64,000 bases of DNA from Apoda limacodes (Eukaryota > Arthropoda > Insecta > Lepidoptera > Limacodidae): assembly GCA_946406115.1 (NCBI GenBank), contig OX291557.1, positions 11,316,501-11,380,500 on the forward strand, in the 5' to 3' direction. The number at the start of each line of letters is the position of its first letter. Positions within the stretch are counted from its first letter, which is position 1. Shown here piece after piece: positions 34,730 through 46,230 of this stretch. The translations under genes and the position numbers were made by a program. The notes under the pieces are model-generated. The model searched no databases. It saw only the letters and a program-made list of their open reading frames with translations, and was not told the origin of the DNA.

Positions 34730-35380
34730 GGTTAGGTTCCCCTGGAGTGGTGTCTGCCGTGGCAAGGGGCCTAAGTATCGCTGGATAAGCCAGTCCGGTG
34801 TAGAACTAAGAGAAACCTACGTACCAACGACTTATGGAACCTGCTAGTCCGACCGCTCCGGTGCTCCGAATGGACTCTGCTCCCATAGGGCTCGGTGGGC
34901 ACTTAACTGTACATCAATGCAGGTACTTTGTGCTGTCGTAAATCGTAAACCCCTACGTTAGGCGGTGACTTGGTATGTCGTAGGCCAAAGTTAGGAAGTG
35001 GTGACATTGGCTTGAGTGCCCGGGCCGCGAGGAGAAAACCTGCCTGCAGCCACAGCACTACAAGGGAGCTCCATGGAATGGAAACACGGGCACATGTTTT
35101 TTGTGCGTCTCTGCAGGCGGAGAGGAAATTGAGTAACACTCCTTTTATTCCCCCATATCTAGGAGTAGAGGTGGTGGAGGCGATAGTCAGACCCGATTCT
35201 GCGAGGGGGCCTGTATCGTGGGTTGATGCCGTAGAGGTTGCGGGAGAATGCGAAAGCGTGCCCGTGACCCCGCACATGACGACTAATGGTCACCCCTGGG
35301 TTTTATTAGCCGGTTAGAGTCCGACATAACCACCGCGCCGGCCCCGCGACAAACAAAGAACAGGTTAGGTTTTATGTCTA
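34730..35380. mobile_element. Probable degraded retrotransposon 3' region
   Basis: Some 650 bases of balanced base composition unlike the flanks, with words such as GTGGCAAGGGGCCTAAG, ATAAGCCAGTCCGGTG and a right end CCTGGGTTTTATTAGCCGGT, TAGAGTCCGACATAACC. That right end looks familiar from lepidopteran LINE 3' regions. Frames of about 115 to 124 codons on both strands overlap and are not conserved proteins that I recognise. Confidence 0.4.
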
Positions 35381-36717
35381 GGTATTTGCATGGTAACTAG
35401 GCAAGTTATTTTTTTGTAGTCCTTAAATAATCAGGGTTTAAATTAATTTAATGTCAATATTGTTTTATACAGACCACTGACTATTGACCATTGAGTATTT
35501 ATACCACAATGAGAGAAGATTTTAATTTATCCGATAAGCCTCGGAAAATGAGGTGTTTTTTTTTTATCAATTAGCTATTCCAAAAGGTCTTTGTAGCATT
35601 TTTCAAATGTTTTTCTTGGTTTTTCGGGCAAAAGGTTGGTGTAATTTTCGTGGCTGCATCCAATATATTTAGTGAAGTTAAATTAACCTCTGTATCACTG
35701 CTAGTTGAGTCGTCACACATCTTGTTTTCAAACATTTCGATAACACAAAAAAAATATTAGTTTACGACATAAAAAAGTATGTAGGTATTTATTTTGGCCT
35801 GCATGCGCCGACCGACCATAGTCCATCGACCAATCAACGCTTGGAACAGTAACACCGCCACAGATTAAATATATATATAATAAATACCGGTATACTGAAC
35901 TAAAATGTGAAATAAATTATAGGTATCTAACAATTTTAAAATCTAAAAAATTAAATTGTTCAACAAATTTCGCACCTCAGACTATGCTTTAATTGTCTAC
36001 AGACTATAGATTATAAACTCTTGTTTGCCTGTGTACGATAGAGTCAAATTACATCTGAGTCAGACCAAAATTTTCTCCAGCTCCTTAGACCAGATAGACC
36101 AACAGACTTTTCAGAAAGTTCAGTATTTTTTGTTTGCCTACAGAATGCACATTGATTGTATACCTTTTTTATTATCTTTTCTAGTTAGATATAATTTGTG
36201 CGGTTTTTTTGTTTTGTTGTGTGATTTGTTGGGTAATTTTTAAAAAAAATAATATGTAATTTGTTCTTAGTCCTATTGGTACACTTAAGACTTCGTGAAT
36301 CACTGCAGGATCGTGCCACTGAATATCAGTGCTGCGGCCTAATACTAGGCAAAGCGTAAAACTGAGAGGGGTCCTTATTTGGCTTCGCTTACACAATTGT
36401 AATTTTTTTTTCTAAATAGATTCTAATAATGTATACAAAGTGTTAAAATAAATGTTTTATCGTAATATAAGTGTATTGTTAATCATCGGTCTTATAAAAA
36501 GCAATGTATTAAAATATTTTTTTTAAAAATTTAAAGAATTATATGTATACACTACCTATGCAATTATAAAACATTTTTTAGGTTCGTTATTTTCATTTTA
36601 AAGTATGAGCGTAAATAAGGTATTTAAATAATATTGTAAACTCATACGTACTGTGTAGTAAATCTTCAAAAGTAAGTAGATTGGTTTAACAAATAACACC
36701 ATTAAAAAATGACTTAC

Positions 36718-36816
36718 CAAAACGCTCTCCAGACAGAGAAGCCTGCCGCCTGCAGCGGCAGACTGACGGCCAGTCCTTCGGGGAAATTCTGGATACCAAT
36801 ACCCAGAGCTAAGGTT
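36718..36816 (-). CDS. SLC39A11: Zinc transporter ZIP11-like, antepenultimate coding exon (partial gene)
   Basis: Minus-strand exon of 99 bases between the acceptor TATTGTCCACAG and the donor GTAAGTCA. The first base finishes an NNA codon (AGA, Arg, would fit the family), followed by 32 codons and a TG remainder that is completed to tryptophan by the next exon. The peptide reads [17 protein letters not shown], then [30 protein letters not shown] is the fifth membrane segment of gufA-like ZIPs; the Q-N-x-P-E-G motif supplies residues of the binuclear metal site in the ZIP fold. The partner motif HNxPEG of segment 4 should be in the exon just upstream; I looked for it on the minus strand between here and 64000 and did not find it. 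Phase 2 on both sides. The 24-kb gap to the next exon is unusually large but contains only repeats and unassigned DNA. Confidence 0.95.
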
Positions 36817-38171
36817 CTGTGGACAATAAAAACGTACCTTTAAGTAACAAGTAAATACAAATCAAAACGAATGACATGCTCATAATAGTTACACATTCGT
36901 GATGCCAGGAACTATATATATGATATGTATGATATATATGATAGAAACATTTTATTTAAAGTATTAAATCTCTTCTCTTCTCTCTTCTACTTCTTTTTGC
37001 AATAAAACAAAAGTTGGTATTTATCAGTGGTTAGTCTATGATACTGACAACTGCTACTTCAAAAAACTCGTGTTTAACATGGTTTATTGTTTAAGATAGT
37101 AAATACTTATGCCGTAACATCCATGTCGAAAATCCTGTGTAATGCGTTTAGGATCCGTAGTTTTATGAACTACATTAAGCCACCAAATATCACACTAACT
37201 ACTATGAGATCTGCATCAGTGTTATAATGTCGTATGAAATATCGTCTCAGTTTTGTAGGTTAAAGTCTTAGACCACGCTGCCAAGTCATGAGTAATTATT
37301 TTCATTCGTAGTATTTATCAGAAAAAATGTATTGTATCATACTCTTTGTAGTACACATATATGTCTTGTATTATAAAGAATTTATAAAAACGAACGCTGT
37401 CCGAGTATAGGACTATTTTCCCGTCACTGTTTATTTTCCCGACTCTCGGCCACCATCGACTTCTGTTTGCTTCTCACGAAAACATAATTATTTGATTCGG
37501 TCTATAAAATAAGTAATATTGAAGCTTTAATGACACGCCTTTAACCGACGTTTGTGACGAACGTTAGTTAACAATAGTGCATCTGAAATAAAACGTTTAA
37601 TGTATTGAAAATGAAATAATGCGTTTAAATTAATGCTTTAGTAAAGCAATAGTTTTGATTTTAAGGTAATTTTTGTGACCCATTAGCTCAAAATTTAATA
37701 AGATATCCATTACTTCGTAGAATTCAAATACTGGGCACTTTACCTCCTACGCGCGTCAACTAACTAATATAAATGTTAAAAATACTGCTAACCGAGTGAC
37801 AACAACAGTGTTTCATTGCTTAAACATTACACCAGCCTGTTGTATATCGCACTGTAAAGCTGATAGTAGGGTTGTAGCGGATTTAGTACGAATTGGTTCA
37901 ATAAAACAAACACAAAACTCCGTTATTAAGGTGAGTTAACAGAGATATAAAGAAACTCAGTCTTCGACATTAGAACTAGACTGGACTAATATAAAACTAT
38001 GATTATTACCATCGTGTCATCATTCATTGCTGGTCATGACTCTCCCCAATGCAAAGGTATGGTACCTTATCCTTAGCTGCCTTAATAGCGAGTTAGCAAA
38101 TCTAGACGCACTATAAAAGTAAGGAAGGAGTCCTTGCTTACTCTTTAAACATATGTGACAAGAATAGACAA

Positions 38172-38365
38172 AAACATTTTAACAAAAGAAATTACCGGCT
38201 TCAAAAAGATGCACTAAAAAGGTTTTGCCAAAAATTAGAACCTAACAGTTTATAACACACTTCACTTCACACCAACTTCAAACGGTAATTCGTATATATC
38301 GTAATAAGTAATTTTTTTTAGTGCATCTTTTTGAAGCCGGTTATTTTGTTTTGTTAAAAAGTTTT
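38172..38365. mobile_element. Foldback element, family F
   Basis: The 26-base core of the arms, starting CCGGCTTCAAAAAGATGCAC at 38195-38220, is perfectly inverted at 38315-38340, and the similarity continues outward through ACATTTTAACAAAAGAAAT. The arms total about 49 bases each around a 95-base centre. The word 'GAAGCCGGTTAAAAA' is common in lepidopteran repeats. Confidence 0.75.
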
Positions 38366-38534
38366 TATTTTTTGCTTTTGAGTGATAAATTGCTTTTCTT
38401 ACTGGTTCATTTAAAACATCCATACTTGAAACAAAATTTTATACAATCAGCAATATAGAAGGCGTGTTTTACCAGTTCCAAATTAACACCTATTTTTTTT
38501 TTCCAAAAGTTTAAGTTTTAAATCCACTTCATTA

Positions 38535-38790
38535 TTATGGGACCATCTTCTACCACCACCTCGAAGAATTTTTTAAATCGGTTCACAATTGACGGAGAAA
38601 TCGGTGGAATTACATTAAAAAAATACTCGTCGAACATAGTACCTCCTTCTTATTTGAAGTCGGTTAAAAAGGCAAATACTATTCTCTCTGTGGTCTTTCA
38701 TTTTATAATAAAGTTGTGTAATGTATAAAACCAATTTAGTCCATACACACTGTATCAAAAGCAGTGTGGTAATGATGTGCTTACCATCTT
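38535..38790. repeat. Dispersed repeat with family F and D pieces
   Basis: CACCTCGAAGAATTTTTTAA, ACCTCCTTCTTATTTGAAGT and CGGTTAAAAAGG belong to the family F neighbourhood, and TATAAAACCAATTTAGTCCA to family D. Probably a composite of two old insertions. Confidence 0.45.
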
Positions 38791-39094
38791 TATTCATACT
38801 TTATTTTATTAAAGGAAAATTTTCAGTGATTTCTAATGTTTAGCTCGAAAGACTTGAGGAAAATTCGTTTTTTGAGTCCCTCAAAAATTTTTTGCTGAGC
38901 TTATTATTTTTTTTAAATAGTTACATTTGTTATTCAAGTGACTGTGACGAATTTACCAACATGTGACGGTCGGGCGAACGGTCGGTTCAACAAAAACGTC
39001 TACCGTTATGAGTATCAATTTTGTTTTAAATACTCAATTCCGATCATTGATGTGAGTGTATTTATTTTATTCTCGTGTAGCGAGGATTCAACGA

Positions 39095-39190
39095 TTTTTT
39101 TAGGGTTATGTACCCAAAGGGTGCCAACGGGACCCTATATTATCTACTAAGCCTACTTTGTCTGTCTGTTCGACCTTTAAAGAGCTCTAT
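39095..39190. repeat. Fragment of repeat family C
   Basis: TAGGGTTATGTACCCAAAGG, CCAACGGGACCCTAT and a CTGTCTGTTCG word, as in the common lepidopteran repeat that starts AGGGTTCCGTACC. Confidence 0.5.
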
Positions 39191-39297
39191 CTTTTAAATC
39201 GTAACAGGTTGATAAGTAGATTGTAACACAATGTGTTGCAACGGATTACTAAACTTATAATTAAAATTACATCCAGCCTACATACAAAGTTAGGCAA

Positions 39298-39345
39298 TGT
39301 AGGGCGTGGTCATTCATTTGATGGGTGACCGTCTAGCGGTAAATA
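39298..39345 (+). repeat. 5S rRNA-like fragment (SINE piece)
   Basis: GTAGGGCGTGGTCATTCATT then TGATGGGTGACCGTC resembles the internal promoter part of 5S rRNA (GGGCGCGGTTAGTACTTAGATGGGTGACCGC). Only about 48 bases match, so it is a retroposed piece and not a 5S gene. Confidence 0.55.
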
Positions 39346-41184
39346 TTCTTACTTACATTTGACCGATTTCTACTTTTCCTACACACAACAACACAAAATT
39401 TATCTAGATAGTAATTTTATTTCTAGTTGATAAAACGACCAATTTTGTTTTAAGTTTACCCCAGACGATATGTGAAGAATGAAGTTGAGGGGATGGCGAT
39501 GAAAAAGCCCTCACTTTTTTTTTAAGAAAAAATGCAACAATTAAGCTTATTGAATCATTAAAAAATTCTAATGATTTTTTTTGTATATTTATAATTTTTC
39601 AGACGAAAAGTTTTTATATAAGTTTCTGCTTTGAACTTTAAATAAAAGTGGAAGTTTTAATTTCCAACGTTGTGTTGAGATAATTATTCATTTAAAACGG
39701 TGGTCGACTCGACAGTCTTTTCTACCAATTCTTGCATAAGCTTTGCATTCTTCGCTATACTTCGTCAACAGTAGGCCAGTTTCAGTCGTAATTTTGCTGT
39801 GCCTTGAGCTTCCGACAGTTAAAACTAACTCGCATCCAAAAATTTACAACCGCGCAGTCAACATGATTGACAATACGATTACAATAACAAATTGACAATT
39901 TAATAACAATAACAAAGTCCTTATATGTTGTTAAGCAAAGATGGTTATTTGTTTACACGGGCGCACGTGCGGCTGGCCACGCTTCCCCTCGTACACTTTT
40001 CGATGCTTTAAGCTTATTATTCTATACTTACAATTAAGAGGGCGATAATGTCTGTAACACTAACGATGTCCTTGTAAATGTACTAGAATCATTTCACAAT
40101 GTCATATATATATTACTATGATATATATTTGTTGTATAATTCTTAAGTTATTTATGCCATAATGTCGCCTTGAAACTGTTATTTTCTTATATGGAATTTT
40201 TGAAATTTATTGTTTTGTAGTTACATTTTTTGACTTTTTGCTACAACTTATAGGCAGTGCACTAGATAACGACCAATTCTATTTACCCGACTTTAAACAA
40301 GTGTTAAATCAATGGTAATTTTTAGCATTAAATACAATCAATAAAAATCACTCAGTAAGGTAATGCGCTCGATAAATCCATATTTTATAACATAAATATT
40401 TTTCAATACTTCAGATGCTATGTTTTGCCACAAAAATTGCACAAAAAAGGCGTGCTAACGCGGTTTAGCCTATATATTAGTCTTAAGCTTAAGGCGCAGT
40501 AACGACCTAAATAGTGGAGCCAAAATATATCCTTGATTTCCACTTTGTATAAAATACATTTCACGAATGCTACAAACCAACTATTTAGAATTAGTTACAA
40601 ACTATTTTTAGGAACCCTTTATTCGCATAACAACAAAAATTTACTGATGGATTTTTGTACTCTTTCATTCAGTAGTATACTTATATTTAGATTAGACCTA
40701 AGATTAACACTAATATCAGTTAGTTATCAATAAAATATAGTCCTGTTTTCTAGTAAAATATAATCCCGTTAGTATCACTAGGACTTTACAAAATGTTTCT
40801 TTTTGAGATATTATAATTCAAACTATATAATAGGAAATATATCATTGTATAATTATATACATTCTATATTCTTAAATATCTTACATGATTTCAATAAAAA
40901 AGTAGATTGCACAATAAGTGTGAAAAAGTCGAAGCCTAATTTGAAGAGTAGTAAAGAATTCTAAAGTTCAAGAGTAGAATTCTGAGCGAAGCGAGTGATT
41001 CAAAGGTGCGAGAGAAGTAGTTCGGTATTCTAATTTTAACCATTGACTACGAGAAAATAATAGTTATCTAATTAGACTTGTAGACTATAAACAACAACAG
41101 CCATTTAACAACACAGGTTTTTTTATTTGAACAAAAGACATTTCACTAGTTCGCATGAAACCAGTCAGTGTTCCTAATCACTTA

Positions 41185-41421
41185 TTACCCTGTCGGGTAC
41201 AAACCGCCCAGTGCAGTTCTCGTTGCGATCTGGAACGGTTTAGGGGGATTTTCATTTTCCGTTGAATAGGTTTCGGAATGCAACCTAGCTTTCGTTTCCA
41301 ACTGGTTCAAAATTTTAATTTTACTAACCCTTGCTGCATAGGGTTGTTGCTTGCTGAGGTGTCTTTTACTCGCTAATCGGCGAAGAAAATGTACTTTTTC
41401 GAAAGGCAGCAGTGAAAAATA
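41185..41421 (-). other. Unassigned open stretch without ATG (78 codons)
   Basis: On the minus strand a frame opens after a TAA and runs 78 codons to a TAA at 41185-41187. It reads LLPFEKVHFLRRLASKRHLS, later LNQLETKARLHSETYS, and ends PFQIATRTALGGLYPTG. Composition is balanced and charged, unlike chance AT-rich frames, but no ATG is present and no family is recognised. It may be a spliced exon or an old transposon frame. It is not part of the ZIP11 protein as I know that family. Confidence 0.25.
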
Positions 41422-43948
41422 TTATACGAAAGACGAGAAAAATAACAGATCAGCCAGTTATAGCACCAGTTTTGGAATAACATGTTCACTCATAGCACTA
41501 GCTTTTTAGACACAATCTTTATATATAAGTATTAAAAATTACCTTCTGTATTTTTGTAAACATACAAAACAAAACTCGAAAATTTGTCGATGGATTCATT
41601 TGAAAATTTTACACATAATTTGCACTTTTATATGATGTTTTTATATAGGTACTTTATATCACGAAGTTCCCACGGGAAAAAGTGTTTCGCGAGTAAGCCA
41701 CAGCAAAGCGTGACCAGTTTAAGATGGTTTTTAATAAAAATATTAACGAAATCAGGTGTGCCAAACTTGTAAGTCATAATTACATTTATTTGGCGCAATT
41801 TCATACAATAAACTGAAAAAAACTGTACTTCTCATAAATAAAAGGTCCAACAAAAAGAAATATGTTATTAATAAGCGGTCTTAATATGACACGGTGTTAA
41901 ATAACCATTTAAAGACAAGAAATCTGAGTTTTTTGTAAGGTCATTTCAGAGCAATGTTTAATTTAATTCCAAGCCCAGATATGAATTACATTGTTTGAAT
42001 ATTCAGGATTTAGTGTAAAGTCTTTAGCCCGATAAAGCGGTTGTGTTGGTGATGTGGTAATGACGATCGAACTGGGTATGAAAAAGTCCATGTTATACGA
42101 CGATGGACGATACACGTGCTTAATGGCTGACTTTGTACGATACAATCTAAGGCAGGATTTAGTGCTCAACCGACATGACCTCTGATGTCGGTCGAGCATA
42201 GCTGTACAATGACAATGTCACACTTCATATAAAAACCACGTTATTCGTGACCACAAACATACACCATAAAAAGAAATGTCGCGTGCATAGGCGCTAACGT
42301 GTGCGAATTCTATGGGAGCTGTAAAAGAATCTTATTAGATTCGCGACATCAGCGCTCACTGTGTCGTCGGTCAACCACTAAATTTAACCTTAGTGGATCT
42401 TCCGGAGGACATTATAGCGGAGCCAATAAGTTGATGGGAGATTGACAGATGTTTGTAGTAGGACGTCAATAAACACAAAACAAAACATAATATTAAACTA
42501 TATATATATAGCTATAACATTTAGTTTTATATCCTTTTACATTTTTTTTGGATATACAAGTAAGTACTTTCAAATGTAAAAAGATGAAAGTCCGGAAATC
42601 GAGATACTGATTCTTTAATCTTTATTATTTTAGTTACTATTGCTCAGACAATACACTTGTATGAGTGCAAGGAAAAGAGGAGTAAAAGATTGAATAAACA
42701 ATTCATTATCAAAAATTGGCTTGGAATACAAATATACATATAATATTTTTCATTCATATATTCATCATTTCATCATATACTAAACGTCCCTACTGTGGGC
42801 GACACCTGAGCAACGCTGAGATCTGGCATTATCACTGAAACTTATCGAATAAAGTTCCCTTCACTAAATAATTAAAAATTTTGGTCTTAAAAAAATGTTA
42901 AATTTGTTCAAAACAACAAAAATTCACAAAATGCTATACAAAAGTAGACAGAAAGCAAAAAAAAACAAAAGAAAGTCATAAGTAATATAAAAGAAAGTCA
43001 TAATTCTATTCAAAATCTTCCTTTTTCAAATTACATAATACGGGTAATGGCCAGTACGAAATAAAATATTTTATGTTATTCGACCTTTTATTTGTGTTTT
43101 TCTAAATGTGTCCATTATTGTATATATGTATACGGGAGAAAAAATACCTAACGATTAAGTACCGATTGAACATCTATTAAGACAAGTTGGTAAGTTAGAG
43201 CAAGTGGTTTAACTGACCGATCATAGTAACTTTAGTCGTTTTAGGACCAGAAGTTCACTAGATCATTATAGGCCGATCAAAATTAACTTACTATAAATGA
43301 CAATCTACACTACTCAGTCGTTTACCCGACTATACCAAGGTCGCCTTAGTCAGGCAAACCACCTGACTGTATCCATAAATGACAATAAATGTACCAAAGC
43401 CGTATAAGAGTTATATATTAGACTTATAAGAGGTCGACGTCACGGAAAACACACTAAGCCTAACAGGATCCAATTTGACACAAAAAAATGTTTAGCATTG
43501 ACCTGTGCACTACATTTTAGTACCTACTTAAAGCAGTTCCATATAACAGTTAAGAACAAACAACAATCTTCCAAAGCATTCCAAAACCTTGGGTTTTTAC
43601 ACGAAGTTAAAAGGAGCCATATGGTTTTGGCTGTCTGTGTATGCATGTCTGTAATTCAACCTTGGTATTTTGGCTGCGCCTTCTGGCTGTATGGGGTACC
43701 TACCAGCGAAAGAAAATAAAATATTTAGTGTAATTTTTTTAATACACTAAATATTAATGTCGATTCTAAGTTTTGAAGGTGTGAAAAAAAAATCGAGTTA
43801 TTTACACAATATATTGTTAATAGTTCTGTCATTGAATTGAATTAAATTAACTTGAATGGACCATTACGGCTAGCAAAAACGGTGATTTTCCTTTCTTACC
43901 CGACCACGGCCAAGCCAAAGCAGATTGAGAGAACTATATGTTTTTAGC

Positions 43949-44225
43949 AGGTTTTTTTTTATACCACTAAGGTGAAAAACAAGCTTACGGTCCGCCTGAC
44001 GGTAAGCGGTCGCCGTAGCCTACGCTTGTAACACCAGGGTATCACTCGTGCGTCGCCGACCCTTCAGAAATCCAATAACTTCTTTCTTGAAGAACCCCAT
44101 ACTGTAAAACCTTGACAGGAAGCTTATTTTACAACCCAAGCACACGCGGGAGGAAGTTTCTCTGAAACCGCACTGTACGCGACCATTTCGGTTTTAAAGT
44201 GTGAGAATGAATTCCCTGCCGATGT
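43949..44225 (-). pseudogene. CR1-like LINE 3' end, antisense
   Basis: ATACCACTAAGGTG, TTACGGTCCGCCTGACGGTA, AATAACTTCTTTCTTGAAGA, GCGGGAGGAAGTTTCTCTGA and ATGAATTCCCTGCCGATG in antisense order. About 275 bases, broken by small deletions. Confidence 0.75.
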
Positions 44226-44823
44226 TCATCTGTATGAATATCTTCTAAACTACCAATCATAATTTGACAAATGAGGCCCCGTTAGTAGCGTCACAATGGC
44301 TGCGGCATGCAAAGCTTTGTTCTGGGGCGACAGATGTCCAACAACGAAGATAGCTGTTTTTGGACCAATATACTTCATATGGGAGCTGTTTAGCTTGTCA
44401 TTAGGGTTTTTCTTATTAAATTTAATTATTGAGGCCAGGAAGTTGTCACGCACATATGGAGTACTAAACTCAACTACGATTGAGCGTGGACGAGCACTCT
44501 CAGGATTTATTTTAGGTAATATATTTGTGTGTAACGATTAAATGAGAGATAAAAATAAAAATGGAAGAAAAAGTGCGACACCGGCAAGGTTAAATATATG
44601 TTTTTTTTTTCACTTGTCATCACTTTCACTGGTCATAATATGTCGGATCAGCGTTCTGATGTGTTGGTAATAAGTGATTGATAGAATATCACATACTAGC
44701 TTTTGCCCTCGGTTCCACCCCCCCTACATTCAGTTATCAGAGTAGGATTTCAACGGCACCTCCTCAACCATAAAAAAACAACCAACTAATACTTGTCCTT
44801 ATCCAGAACTCAAAATATCACTC

Positions 44824-44846
44824 AAACACACACACACACACACACT
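44824..44846. repeat. AC microsatellite
   Basis: About eleven AC units (AAACACACACACACACACAC then ACAC). Confidence 0.9.
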
Positions 44847-45709
44847 TCATAAATTGTAGTTTTTTGGAGGATGTGACGTGCCACTATACCTACCTAGCAA
44901 AATGGATAACCCGAAGATACCGCAGGATGTTTATAACGTAGAATACCGTGAGAACCGAAAAGCTAAATAAATTGATAGTTATTGGATTAATTATATACCG
45001 ATGTGATAAGTTTCTTTCTATTTAGGTTTTTCTTAATAGATAAAGCATGAAATTCGAGTAGTATAACATTCATATTCTTATGTAGTCATGTGCACAAGAC
45101 TTAACAGAAGTAAGGGTCTGCAATCTACACACAGAAATAGAATTTTTTAATTGCTAGTTCAAATACCGTACAATAGTGAATACTTTGTGTTTATTTTTAT
45201 AATATTCAAATATGTTATTTATTTATGGAATGTTCAAATCAGTTACGTTACGTACGATCTTCACTAAAAACTCTCAAAGCTATTCAAACAGAAATGTAAA
45301 AATACAGCAAGTGACCGTAAGCAATCATCTTACGGTCCATCGCTTTGCTGTAACACTGTATCGCGGAAACACCGACTATTATGTCAACGAATAGGTACCT
45401 ATAGAAACTTTATAAGTGAACGGAGGAGCGCTGACTCCGGATATATCCGAATTCCAATTACATCATAGATGAGTCCATTTCACTTTCTGACCTACCCGGA
45501 AATGAATTCCTAAGCATGAGCATACGGCGCGACCGAATTTTCGGCATCGTGAACGAATAACAAACTTTATGTCTAGATAATAGAGTTCACGCCAAGGAAT
45601 GTCTCTACGGTATACAAAAATCGCCGAAGTGTATATGAACATTCGAAAGCGTTGTTCAAAAAGTGACTTACTTTTGGCGTGTTAGAGTGTAAATTGTAGT
45701 GTTCTATTA

Positions 45710-45880
45710 GCAACGGTCGCGAAAGTAGTAGCAACTTTCACAGCTGGATGGGGGGCCGCGGGGACCCTAGTCGGCGGCGGCCCATTGACGACACCGTGGC
45801 CTACATACCTCGGCTCCATTCATGCCGCGGCCGAGCGGCGGCTGCGAAGGACCCGCCACTGACAACCGCCACAGAACTTC
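45710..45880 (-). promoter_or_regulatory. GC-rich island with a possible first coding exon
   Basis: CpG-rich sequence in AT-rich flanks. On the minus strand ATGAATGGAGCCGAG (45823 down to 45809) is followed directly by a donor GTATGTAG, with GC-rich sequence upstream that could be a 5' UTR. It would give MNGAE as an N-terminus. Direction and position fit an upstream exon of the ZIP11-like gene or of an alternative transcript, but five residues cannot show identity. Low confidence. Confidence 0.25.
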
Positions 45881-46134
45881 CATACATCTCTTACACAATC
45901 TAACAGTGTCGCAATAGATCTACAGACTACCAGGCGGCGAATCGCGGCACTTGTTCAAATTAGAGCTTATCTACGTACTACAGGAATTTTCCATAAAGCA
46001 CGCGTTACATTTCAAACTCAAAATTTACTGTAAAGGTGAAACTGACCCAAGTTTTCCCTCAAAGGCATAAAAGGAAACCTTATAGGATCACTTTGTTTTC
46101 ATAAAAACTGCATACATTAATATATCTTTGACTA

Positions 46135-46230
46135 TAATCATTTCGATAGGTACATACTAAAAATGCGCTACTATCATATTTCGCTATTTACCATGTAGTC
46201 GTAAAAAGCATATTTATCCATCTATGAAAT
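46135..46230. repeat. Copy of the dispersed repeat clustered at 5085-5700
   Basis: ATGCGCTACTATCATATTTC, GCTATTTACCATG and GTAAAAAGCATATTTATCC match the reverse complement of 5250-5320. Confidence 0.5.

Larger units (their letters stand above)
12620..36717 (-). other. Intron of the ZIP11-like gene (24.1 kb)
   Basis: Runs from the donor GTAAGTCA to the acceptor TTGTCTACCAG on the minus strand. It holds a perfect hairpin (12718-12762), repeats D and others, CR1-like fragments (14398-14700, 16716-16890, 28155-28204, 32670-32814), a broken RTE-like LINE (23587-24950), a partial SINE (30005-30230), foldback elements (26999-27341, 31896-32060, 34617-34724) and GC-rich islands (15985-16245, 16490-16580, 21690-22270, 30606-30690, 31034-31184, 33570-33650, 34090-34200, 34730-35380). 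I see nothing assignable in 14950-15980, 16900-17370, 17620-18180, 18800-21680, 22390-22960, 25000-25960, 26400-26990, 27350-28150, 28760-29580, 31190-31890, 32830-33560 and 35390-36710. Confidence 0.85.

Noticed and set aside
34903..35317. Two overlapping 115-124 residue proteins on opposite strands
   Set aside because: Both cross a block that looks like a degraded repeat; no family resemblance and mutually exclusive frames.
44250..44541. 81-residue plus-strand protein starting MAAACKALFWGDRC
   Set aside because: It begins just after a LINE tail, and the stretch ELFSLSLGFFLLNLII is hydrophobic as expected from T-rich sequence; no support for a gene.
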